Shown piece after piece: positions 60,601 to 62,259 of a DNA stretch of 64,000 bases. The notes below the pieces were generated by a model. The model ran no database searches, was not told the DNA's origin, and saw only the letters and a program-made list of their open reading frames with translations. This stretch comes from Todiramphus chloris collaris. Its lineage: Eukaryota; Chordata; Aves; Coraciiformes; Alcedinidae. Each line of letters begins with the position of its first letter. Positions within the stretch are counted from its first letter, which is position 1. Location: NCBI GenBank assembly GCA_025345505.1, contig JANVCC010000130.1:5833366-5897365 (forward strand), given 5' to 3'. The translations under genes were made by a program, and so were the position numbers.

Positions 60601-62259
60601 CTCCCAGAGCACCCTGAATTATGGGATAACAGTCACATCTAGTGTTGCCTTCCTCCTACCAGGCACTTAGGCTGCATTTGGTGGAAAAATGGTCAATTGC
60701 CACACAAGAGGTTATCTTCAGAAGAAGGCAGGCCCAGACACTACATGCTCAGCTATTAGCCTATCTTCTCTGTAGAAGTAACTGTACATTGGATTTTGAC
60801 TCTTCTGTTTGAGTAGATAAATGACTGGTATTTAAATTACAGCCTGAGCCATGATAAATCAACCTTTTTATCTATTTTGTGGACAAAAGGACTTCACAGA
60901 CGTTGAACCAGACCTTGACCCTCTTAACTAAAGGAGGAAATGCTCTCTCTGGGCAAGGAAACTTCCTCTGTGGTTCTTGATACCCGTCTCAGTAGCCTGA
61001 GGTTTGATGCACTTGTGGAGATGCTGAAAGGCTTTTCCTGAGGAAGGGGCAGTGGGAGGAGAGGCACTACTTGTTTCTATTCCTATAAGCTCTGAGGAAC
61101 AAAATTCTCATGGCAATAGTTTCTGAGAAGAAACTGCTTTACTTCTACTCAAATTCTATTTAAAAAAATTAAAGAACTTACCCATGCAGTCAGGACCCCA
61201 GTGTCCCTTGCAGCACTCAGGTTGTTCAAATTCCTTCATACAGTGATGCCGACATCCCGGAAAAGAAAGTGTGTGTGTTTTAATGTCTAGATAATACCTA
61301 GAGGAAAAGAAGTTTTAAGAGCTTATTTAAAGTACTTAAAAGCATCCTCTGGAAAAAAAATGAAATTCTTAACCTCTTCTTCTCTTTCAGTGTCAGACAA
61401 GAGCACTTTAATTATGTTGATCTGTCTTTTTTTTTTTCTTCATTAAAGCATACATTGCACATCAAGGTGTAAAAAGATCCTTGAATGTTTCTTTAGCATG
61501 GTGTGTGTGTGTGTATATATATATTTCATTTCTGCAACCTAAACACAACAGTTTTCTCTAAGCTTTGATTTGAAGTACTACTTTAACAAATATTTAATAT
61601 AAAGGTTCTTTAAATGCGGAATAGGCTCAAGATAGTTACACTTTGCCTAAAATACTACTTTTCTTTTCATTTTTTCTTTTCTTTTTTTTTTTTCCCCCCA
61701 TCCAATCTGAAAGGCAAGTTTTCAAATTTGTTTTGCAATATTTCTTCCTGCCCTTTACCCCGTACCTCCACAATCTGTCGGTTTCAAAAATCTGGGTTTT
61801 ATGTAGTATATTATATGAATGATATATAAATGTAACTTACATGATTATATATTTATCGTATGATATTTATATATCATTCATAACAAGTATGCAAAATAAA
61901 CAAAATGTTTTAATGATATCACTGAAAAGAAAATACAAGATGCCATTGACAGCAATGTTTCTTTTCCTCTCACACCATTTGCTGGTTAACTTTAGGCTTG
62001 AAATACTCTGAGGGAAGCTTGACTTCTGGACTCAGTGAAGCCAGCTGTAAATGTTCCTTAAGAAAATTGCATAGAATTGAGCATTTGTAATATGAACCGA
62101 GGAAAAACTCTGAAAGAAGAGATACCTGCAGTCTGGTATCCCAGTCCCATTGGTAATTTTGGTGTAACCAGCAGGGCACTGGGTATCGAAGTTTAAAGAG
62201 CAAGGTACACATTCAGTTCTCATTCGAATGAGCATCTTTTGATCACATTGCTTCTTCAT
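834..62259 (-). CDS. STAB2: Stabilin-2 gene, partial (span of 52 internal exons)
   Basis: This span holds exons 2-53 of a stabilin-2 orthologue; the exons are listed separately. The protein is a type I membrane scavenger receptor of sinusoidal endothelium that takes up hyaluronan and other ligands and binds phosphatidylserine on dying cells (family knowledge). The sequence shows 52 exons with AC/CT splice borders on the + strand (one GC donor), all phases compatible, 5,577 coding nt and no stop. The order of cysteine-rich modules, EGF repeats and FAS1 pairs matches human stabilin-2, and stretches such as exon 8 ([16 protein letters not shown]) and exon 32 ([15 protein letters not shown]) agree almost residue for residue as I remember that protein. 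This favours STAB2 over its paralogue STAB1. Exon 1 with the signal peptide and everything after the sixth FAS1 domain, including the LINK domain and membrane segment, are not in view. Confidence 0.95.
1741..1830 (-). CDS. STAB2: STAB2 exon 52: FAS1-6
   Basis: 90 nt, phase 0 to 0; residues 1781-1810. It encodes [20 protein letters not shown], then [10 protein letters not shown]. It is separated from exon 51 by a 78-bp intron, the shortest in the window. The donor is ATT/GTAAGT. Confidence 0.95.
1909..2085 (-). CDS. STAB2: STAB2 exon 51: FAS1-6
   Basis: 177 nt, phase 0 to 0; residues 1722-1780. It encodes [20 protein letters not shown], then [12 protein letters not shown] and [11 protein letters not shown]. 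This is one of the longest exact-family matches in the window. The donor is GAG/GTAAGC. Confidence 0.96.
2613..2672 (-). CDS. STAB2: STAB2 exon 50: start of FAS1-6
   Basis: 60 nt, phase 0 to 0; residues 1702-1721. It encodes [20 protein letters not shown], the opening helices of FAS1 domain 6; exon 14 is its counterpart in FAS1-2. The donor is GAG/GTAAGC. Confidence 0.94.
3013..3138 (-). CDS. STAB2: STAB2 exon 49: end of FAS1-5
   Basis: 126 nt, phase 0 to 0; residues 1660-1701. It encodes [20 protein letters not shown], then [16 protein letters not shown]. The closing FAS1 block is intact. The donor is AAG/GTACGT. Confidence 0.95.
3535..3681 (-). CDS. STAB2: STAB2 exon 48: FAS1-5
   Basis: 147 nt, phase 0 to 0; residues 1611-1659. 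It encodes [20 protein letters not shown], then [18 protein letters not shown]. It contains the FAS1 YH block and the sequon NIT. Only a 100-bp intron separates it from exon 47. The donor is CAG/GTAACA. Confidence 0.95.
3782..3865 (-). CDS. STAB2: STAB2 exon 47: FAS1-5
   Basis: 84 nt, phase 0 to 0; residues 1583-1610. It encodes [20 protein letters not shown], the first FAS1 block. The donor is CGA/GTAAGT. Confidence 0.95.
4862..4904. repeat. A-rich run followed by C14A11
   Basis: Low-complexity run in intron 46 ending 19 bp before the exon 46 border at 4,924. On the coding strand it reads T11G14 just inside the intron. The exact length may be a sequencing artefact. Confidence 0.9.
4924..4971 (-). 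CDS. STAB2: STAB2 exon 46: FAS1-5
   Basis: 48 nt, phase 0 to 0; residues 1567-1582. It encodes [16 protein letters not shown], short opening helices matched to the human segment by position and frame. NTS is a sequon. The donor GAG/GTAAGA lies about 20 bp from a C/A homopolymer run in the intron. Confidence 0.92.
5287..5406 (-). CDS. STAB2: STAB2 exon 45: EGF-like repeat into FAS1-5
   Basis: 120 nt, phase 0 to 0; residues 1527-1566. It encodes [20 protein letters not shown], then [20 protein letters not shown]. The CRGNIFQ end begins FAS1 domain 5. NDT is a sequon. The donor is CAG/GTAAAG. Confidence 0.95.
5407..7836 (-). other. STAB2 intron 44
   Basis: A 2.4-kb intron. It contains a short pyrimidine-rich (CTTT)n/poly-T run at about 7,560-7,591 and no recognisable repeat family or gene. 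Confidence 0.7.
7837..7908 (-). CDS. STAB2: STAB2 exon 44: EGF-like repeat
   Basis: 72 nt, phase 0 to 0; residues 1503-1526. It encodes [20 protein letters not shown], then LCSQ. It closes one EGF and opens the next. The donor is CAG/GTAAGT. Confidence 0.94.
7909..9768 (-). other. STAB2 intron 43
   Basis: A 1.9-kb intron. A polypyrimidine stretch followed by GTTT repeats lies at about 8,281-8,337. I see nothing else I can name. Confidence 0.7.
9769..9842 (-). CDS. STAB2: STAB2 exon 43: EGF-like repeat
   Basis: 74 nt, phase 1 to 0; residues 1478-1502. It encodes [20 protein letters not shown], then TGPNQ. The donor is CAA/GTGAGT. Confidence 0.96.
10382..10507 (-). CDS. STAB2: STAB2 exon 42: EGF-like repeat
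   Basis: 126 nt, phase 1 to 1; residues 1436-1478. It encodes [18 protein letters not shown], then [15 protein letters not shown]. The donor is TCG/GTAAGC. Confidence 0.96.
10508..11979 (-). other. STAB2 intron 41, a GC-AG intron
   Basis: A 1.5-kb intron whose 5' splice site reads GCAAGT on the minus strand (bases 11,978-11,979 on + are gc). The 3' site is a normal ttcag at 10,508. It holds a T run at about 10,839-10,853 and no recognisable element. Confidence 0.85.
11980..12053 (-). CDS. STAB2: STAB2 exon 41: EGF-like repeat with GC donor
   Basis: 74 nt, phase 2 to 1; residues 1411-1436. It encodes [20 protein letters not shown], then TSCT. The donor is CAG/GCAAGT: a GC instead of GT, with the rest a perfect splice consensus. 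The nearest GT, four bases on, would break the frame. NGT is a sequon. Confidence 0.93.
12054..13622 (-). other. STAB2 intron 40
   Basis: A 1.6-kb intron with a T/G-rich tract at 12,907-12,980 and a 15-T run at 13,369-13,383. No gene or repeat family was recognised. Confidence 0.7.
12907..12980. repeat. T/G-rich low-complexity tract
   Basis: Irregular runs of T broken by GG and G in intron 40, of the same style as the tracts at 52,687 and (complement) 59,288. Confidence 0.85.
13623..13668 (-). CDS. STAB2: STAB2 exon 40: EGF-like repeat (46-nt exon)
   Basis: 46 nt, phase 1 to 2; residues 1396-1411. It encodes [16 protein letters not shown]. It is too short to stand out alone; I placed it because the reading frame between exons 39 and 41 requires it and the human segment reads C(N)GTCHTSAN. 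NAS is a sequon. The acceptor is ttgcag and the donor TAA/GTATGT. Confidence 0.92.
14217..14308. repeat. 46-bp tandem duplication
   Basis: Two adjacent 46-bp copies in intron 39, each starting cataatttaatat and ending caacttactgaag. They differ at four positions. Confidence 0.93.
14644..14739 (-). CDS. STAB2: STAB2 exon 39: EGF-like repeat
   Basis: 96 nt, phase 1 to 1; residues 1364-1396. It encodes [20 protein letters not shown], then [11 protein letters not shown]. It is homologous to exons 6 and 23. The donor is CCG/GTAAAT. Confidence 0.96.
15264..15459 (-). CDS. STAB2: STAB2 exon 38: complete laminin-type EGF of module 3
   Basis: 196 nt, phase 0 to 1; residues 1299-1364. It encodes [20 protein letters not shown], then [20 protein letters not shown] and [19 protein letters not shown]. 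This one exon covers what modules 1 and 2 spread over two or three exons. It is strikingly GC- and CpG-rich. NGT is a sequon. The donor is AAG/GTACTG. Confidence 0.96.
15937..16032 (-). CDS. STAB2: STAB2 exon 37: cysteine-rich module 3
   Basis: 96 nt, phase 0 to 0; residues 1267-1298. It encodes [20 protein letters not shown], then [12 protein letters not shown]. It is homologous to exon 20. The donor is ATT/GTGAGT. Confidence 0.94.
16972..17025 (-). CDS. STAB2: STAB2 exon 36: cysteine-rich module 3
   Basis: 54 nt, phase 0 to 0; residues 1249-1266. It encodes [18 protein letters not shown], the C..C....CP..T signature shared with exon 19. The acceptor is cttaag and the donor ATA/GTAAGT. Confidence 0.92.
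17026..18370 (-). other. STAB2 intron 35
   Basis: A 1.3-kb intron between FAS1-4 and cysteine-rich module 3. I see no recognisable element in it. Confidence 0.65.
18371..18496 (-). CDS. STAB2: STAB2 exon 35: end of FAS1-4
   Basis: 126 nt, phase 0 to 0; residues 1207-1248. It encodes [20 protein letters not shown], the closing FAS1 block, then [11 protein letters not shown], which begins cysteine-rich module 3. The sequon NDT is present. The donor is ATT/GTAAGT. Confidence 0.96.
19573..19704 (-). CDS. STAB2: STAB2 exon 34: FAS1-4
   Basis: 132 nt, phase 0 to 0; residues 1163-1206. It encodes [20 protein letters not shown], then [20 protein letters not shown]. The donor CAG/GTACTG is weaker than its neighbours, but human homology supports this boundary. 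Confidence 0.94.
19705..21783 (-). other. STAB2 intron 33
   Basis: A 2.1-kb intron inside FAS1-4. No repeat family or coding signal was recognised. Confidence 0.65.
21784..21891 (-). CDS. STAB2: STAB2 exon 33: FAS1-4
   Basis: 108 nt, phase 0 to 0; residues 1127-1162. It encodes [20 protein letters not shown], the first FAS1 block of domain 4. The donor is CTG/GTATGT. Confidence 0.95.
22006..22098 (-). CDS. STAB2: STAB2 exon 32: start of FAS1-4
   Basis: 93 nt, phase 0 to 0; residues 1096-1126. It encodes [20 protein letters not shown], almost invariant relative to human as I remember it. It is richer in GC and CpG than its surroundings. The donor is GTT/GTAAGT. Confidence 0.96.
22274..22351 (-). 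CDS. STAB2: STAB2 exon 31: end of FAS1-3
   Basis: 78 nt, phase 0 to 0; residues 1070-1095. It encodes [14 protein letters not shown], then [11 protein letters not shown], the closing FAS1 block. NLT is a sequon. The donor is AAG/GTATAC. Confidence 0.95.
23288..23402 (-). CDS. STAB2: STAB2 exon 30: FAS1-3
   Basis: 115 nt, phase 2 to 0; residues 1031-1069. It encodes [20 protein letters not shown], then SLQSNFLHL. The YH motif opens the exon after the split Lys codon. The donor is GGG/GTAAGA. Confidence 0.94.
23732..23770. repeat. A/C-rich tract with (CAAA)n
   Basis: A short run of AACC and CAAA units in intron 29, 10 bp downstream (in gene direction) of exon 29's donor. Confidence 0.85.
23780..23916 (-). 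CDS. STAB2: STAB2 exon 29: FAS1-3
   Basis: 137 nt, phase 0 to 2; residues 986-1031. It encodes [20 protein letters not shown], then KAFWMSKSN. It contains the FAS1 (N)LTVLVPS block and the sequon NLT. The donor is GAA/GTATGT. Confidence 0.94.
23917..26345 (-). other. STAB2 intron 28
   Basis: A 2.4-kb intron inside FAS1-3. Its one notable content is the 31-T homopolymer at 24,631-24,661. Confidence 0.7.
24631..24661. repeat. 31-bp T homopolymer
   Basis: An uninterrupted T run in intron 28, followed by gtgggggg. It could be the poly(A) tail of a minus-strand retroinsertion, but no source sequence or target duplication is evident. Confidence 0.9.
26346..26393 (-). CDS. STAB2: STAB2 exon 28: FAS1-3
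   Basis: 48 nt, phase 0 to 0; residues 970-985. It encodes [16 protein letters not shown], the first helices of FAS1-3. It is a very short exon, recognised by family similarity and clean splice sites (aatcag acceptor, TGT/GTAAGT donor). Confidence 0.92.
27370..27465 (-). CDS. STAB2: STAB2 exon 27: EGF-like repeat into FAS1-3
   Basis: 96 nt, phase 0 to 0; residues 938-969. It encodes [20 protein letters not shown], then [18 protein letters not shown] marks the start of FAS1 domain 3, as CYGNIME does for domain 1. The donor is GAT/GTAAGT. Confidence 0.95.
28257..28352 (-). CDS. STAB2: STAB2 exon 26: EGF-like repeat
   Basis: 96 nt, phase 0 to 0; residues 906-937. It encodes [20 protein letters not shown], then NGKCHHL. 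The donor is CTG/GTGAGT. Confidence 0.95.
28742..28900 (-). CDS. STAB2: STAB2 exon 25: EGF-like repeats
   Basis: 159 nt, phase 0 to 0; residues 853-905. It encodes [20 protein letters not shown], then [14 protein letters not shown]. It is nearly the same as the human segment as I remember it. NAT is a sequon. The donor is CAG/GTATGT. Confidence 0.96.
29105..29198 (-). CDS. STAB2: STAB2 exon 24: EGF-like repeats
   Basis: 94 nt, phase 2 to 0; residues 821-852. It encodes [20 protein letters not shown], then NPGGCNIN. The acceptor is ctatag and the donor AAT/GTAAGT. Confidence 0.95.
30198..30378 (-). CDS. STAB2: STAB2 exon 23: EGF-like repeats
   Basis: 181 nt, phase 1 to 2; residues 761-821. 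It encodes [20 protein letters not shown], then [13 protein letters not shown] and a second repeat, [14 protein letters not shown]. It is homologous to exons 6 and 39, with AYG replacing VHG. The donor is GAG/GTAAGT. Confidence 0.96.
31643..31754 (-). CDS. STAB2: STAB2 exon 22: laminin-type EGF, second part
   Basis: 112 nt, phase 0 to 1; residues 724-761. It encodes [20 protein letters not shown], then [14 protein letters not shown]. Here the normally invariant Gly before Phe is Ala (AEAF). NGT is a sequon. The donor is AAG/GTAAGT. Confidence 0.95.
32271..32357 (-). CDS. STAB2: STAB2 exon 21: laminin-type EGF, first part
   Basis: 87 nt, phase 0 to 0; residues 695-723. It encodes [20 protein letters not shown], then PCSGNGQ. 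It is homologous to the first part of exon 38. The donor is CAG/GTAAGC. Confidence 0.96.
33566..33649 (-). CDS. STAB2: STAB2 exon 20: cysteine-rich module 2
   Basis: 84 nt, phase 0 to 0; residues 667-694. It encodes [20 protein letters not shown], then ITIK. NIT is a sequon. It is homologous to exon 37. The donor is AAG/GTACAG. Confidence 0.94.
34423..34485 (-). CDS. STAB2: STAB2 exon 19: cysteine-rich module 2
   Basis: 63 nt, phase 0 to 0; residues 646-666. It encodes [20 protein letters not shown], the C..C...CP segment. The acceptor is tctag and the donor ATC/GTAAGT. It lies at the far side of a 3-kb intron. Confidence 0.93.
34486..37439 (-). other. STAB2 intron 18
   Basis: A 3.0-kb intron between FAS1-2 and cysteine-rich module 2. 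The overlapping open frames on both strands at about 35,560-35,990 lack family motifs. No repeat was recognised. Confidence 0.65.
37440..37592 (-). CDS. STAB2: STAB2 exon 18: end of FAS1-2 and linker
   Basis: 153 nt, phase 0 to 0; residues 595-645. It encodes [20 protein letters not shown], then LPHRCDET. The closing FAS1 block has Tyr where most domains have His (NGRIY), as I recall for human too. PHRC starts cysteine-rich module 2. The donor is ATG/GTAAGA. Confidence 0.95.
38604..38684 (-). CDS. STAB2: STAB2 exon 17: FAS1-2
   Basis: 81 nt, phase 0 to 0; residues 568-594. It encodes [19 protein letters not shown], then YFNRTST, with the sequon NRT. The acceptor is atttcag and the donor ACT/GTAAGT. 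Confidence 0.95.
39827..39880 (-). CDS. STAB2: STAB2 exon 16: FAS1-2
   Basis: 54 nt, phase 0 to 0; residues 550-567. It encodes [18 protein letters not shown], the RYHIV block of FAS1. The donor is GAG/GTGAGT. Confidence 0.95.
40478..40597 (-). CDS. STAB2: STAB2 exon 15: FAS1-2
   Basis: 120 nt, phase 0 to 0; residues 510-549. It encodes [16 protein letters not shown], the first FAS1 block, ending ALDYLLSAE. It is separated from exon 14 by only a 92-bp intron. The donor is GAG/GTATGC. Confidence 0.95.
40690..40752 (-). CDS. STAB2: STAB2 exon 14: start of FAS1-2
   Basis: 63 nt, phase 0 to 0; residues 489-509. It encodes [20 protein letters not shown], the opening helices of FAS1 domain 2. The donor is GAG/GTAAGG. 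Confidence 0.95.
41240..41698 (+). mobile_element. CR1 LINE, 5'-truncated 3' fragment
   Basis: About 460 bp on the + strand, opposite to the gene, in intron 13. It begins in the C-terminal end of the CR1 ORF2 coding region (translated [13 protein letters not shown], then YEDRLREL and [12 protein letters not shown]). It continues through the conserved 3' segment (gttcaagaccaggttggatg, then gtcccttccaaccc) and ends with ATTCTATGA-type short repeats (attctatgatacgattctct). The many differences from the consensus as I remember it suggest an old copy. The exact left border is uncertain. Confidence 0.93.
42021..42164 (-). CDS. STAB2: STAB2 exon 13: end of FAS1-1
   Basis: 144 nt, phase 0 to 0; residues 441-488. 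It encodes [17 protein letters not shown], the closing FAS1 block (NG.(I/V)H.ID), preceded by a basic stretch (QGGRRKGK). The donor is GAG/GTGAGC. Confidence 0.96.
43190..43211. repeat. 11-bp direct duplication
   Basis: The unit tgtgatagatc occurs twice in tandem in intron 12, about 75 bp from exon 12. Confidence 0.85.
43287..43436 (-). CDS. STAB2: STAB2 exon 12: FAS1-1
   Basis: 150 nt, phase 0 to 0; residues 391-440. It encodes [14 protein letters not shown], then [15 protein letters not shown]. The KLHVIAG segment is the central FAS1 (Y/L)H block. NNT forms a sequon. The donor is AAG/GTAAGT. Confidence 0.95.
43533..43632. other. Assembly gap of 100 N
   Basis: Exactly 100 unknown bases in intron 11, directly preceded by an interrupted T run (43,508-43,532). 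The round number indicates a placeholder of unknown true length. Exons 11 and 12 on either side join in frame, so no coding exon appears to be lost. Confidence 0.97.
44159..44241 (-). CDS. STAB2: STAB2 exon 11: FAS1-1
   Basis: 83 nt, phase 1 to 0; residues 363-390. It encodes [20 protein letters not shown], the first conserved FAS1 block ([10 protein letters not shown]). The acceptor is ttataag and the donor AAT/GTAAGT. Confidence 0.95.
45954..46087 (-). CDS. STAB2: STAB2 exon 10: EGF end and start of FAS1-1
   Basis: 134 nt, phase 2 to 1; residues 318-363. It encodes [20 protein letters not shown], then RLRDLN and KLTSALLLM. The CYGNIMERL motif opens FAS1 domain 1. The EGF part has Ser where the usual aromatic residue follows Gly (GS instead of GY/GF). 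The donor is ATGG/GTAAGC. Confidence 0.95.
46088..50902 (-). other. STAB2 intron 9, the longest in the window
   Basis: A 4.8-kb intron upstream of FAS1-1. I found no conserved coding signal, RNA gene or recognisable transposable element on either strand. Confidence 0.65.
50903..51036 (-). CDS. STAB2: STAB2 exon 9: EGF-like repeats
   Basis: 134 nt, phase 0 to 2; residues 274-318. It finishes one EGF ([18 protein letters not shown]) and starts the next ([15 protein letters not shown]). NNT is a glycosylation sequon. The donor is TAC/GTGAGT. Confidence 0.95.
51963..52159 (-). CDS. STAB2: STAB2 exon 8: EGF-like repeats
   Basis: 197 nt, phase 1 to 0; residues 208-273. It encodes [20 protein letters not shown], then [16 protein letters not shown] and a second repeat beginning [11 protein letters not shown]. 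This is one of the best-conserved segments with human stabilin-2 and was key to the gene call. The donor is AAG/GTTAGT. Confidence 0.96.
52687..52788. repeat. T/G-rich low-complexity tract
   Basis: About 100 bp of T runs, GTT trinucleotides and a final 15-T run in intron 7. The apparent frames of Leu, Phe and Val residues here are artefacts of composition. Confidence 0.88.
54181..54300 (-). CDS. STAB2: STAB2 exon 7: EGF-like repeat
   Basis: 120 nt, phase 1 to 1; residues 168-208. It encodes [20 protein letters not shown], then [15 protein letters not shown]. The junction with exon 6 reads CDQ-PEC, about two residues shorter than I recall in human. The donor is AAC/GTGAGT. Confidence 0.94.
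54606..54701 (-). CDS. STAB2: STAB2 exon 6: EGF-like repeat
   Basis: 96 nt, phase 1 to 1; residues 136-168. It encodes [19 protein letters not shown], then [13 protein letters not shown], a complete EGF of the CxCVHGxC type that follows each cysteine-rich module (compare exons 23 and 39). The donor is AGC/GTAAGT. Confidence 0.95.
54702..57114 (-). other. STAB2 intron 5
   Basis: A 2.4-kb AT-rich intron. It holds a 13-bp direct duplication at 56,220-56,245 and nothing else I can name. Confidence 0.65.
56220..56245. repeat. 13-bp direct duplication
   Basis: The unit tcttccaatacaa occurs twice in tandem in intron 5. Confidence 0.88.
57115..57184 (-). CDS. STAB2: STAB2 exon 5: laminin-type EGF, second half
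   Basis: 70 nt, phase 0 to 1; residues 113-136. It encodes [20 protein letters not shown], then CTS. The GTACE.C..(D/G)..(F/Y)G motif is the same as in exons 22 and 38. The donor is CAG/GTAAGT. Confidence 0.95.
57995..58080 (-). CDS. STAB2: STAB2 exon 4: laminin-type EGF, first half
   Basis: 86 nt, phase 1 to 0; residues 84-112. It encodes [15 protein letters not shown], then [11 protein letters not shown]. It completes module 1 with exon 5. The donor is CAG/GTAGGT. Confidence 0.95.
58081..61181 (-). other. STAB2 intron 3
   Basis: A 3.1-kb intron with an A/C-rich low-complexity tract at 59,288-59,388. The + strand frame at 60,302-60,670 has no recognisable domain. Confidence 0.65.
59288..59388. 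repeat. A/C-rich low-complexity tract
   Basis: About 100 bp of A runs with CC, CAAA and CCAA units, ending in a C8 run, in intron 3. Confidence 0.88.
61182..61297 (-). CDS. STAB2: STAB2 exon 3: cysteine-rich module 1
   Basis: 116 nt, phase 2 to 1; residues 45-84. It encodes [19 protein letters not shown], then [12 protein letters not shown], the GC..C / CCKG(Y/F/H)(W/F)GPDC signature that recurs in exons 20-21 and 37-38. The acceptor is cctctag and the donor GTAAGT. Confidence 0.95.
61501..61524. repeat. (GT)7(AT)5 microsatellite
   Basis: A compound dinucleotide repeat in intron 2, about 200 bp upstream (in gene direction) of exon 3. Confidence 0.9.
61814..61882. repeat. 18-bp perfect inverted repeat (hairpin)
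   Basis: Arms 61,814-61,831 (tatgaatgatatataaat) and 61,865-61,882 are exact reverse complements, separated by a 33-nt AT-rich loop. It lies in intron 2. Confidence 0.9.
62126..62259 (-). CDS. STAB2: STAB2 exon 2: start of mature N terminus
   Basis: 134 nt, ending in phase 2; residues 1-45. It encodes [17 protein letters not shown] followed by a [13 protein letters not shown] stretch and DC, matching the first cysteine-rich segment after the human signal peptide. The acceptor is ttacag and the donor CAG/GTATC. The exon happens to open with ATG directly at the acceptor; the real start codon is expected in an upstream exon because no signal peptide is encoded here. Confidence 0.93.

Noticed and set aside
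60302..60670. 122-codon open frame on the + strand in intron 3
   Set aside because: The translation has no domain, repeat or signal peptide, and no splice context suggests a gene.
834..62259. Assignment to STAB1 instead of STAB2
   Set aside because: The two share architecture, but several segments (exons 8, 25, 32, 34 and 35) agree closely with STAB2 as I know it.
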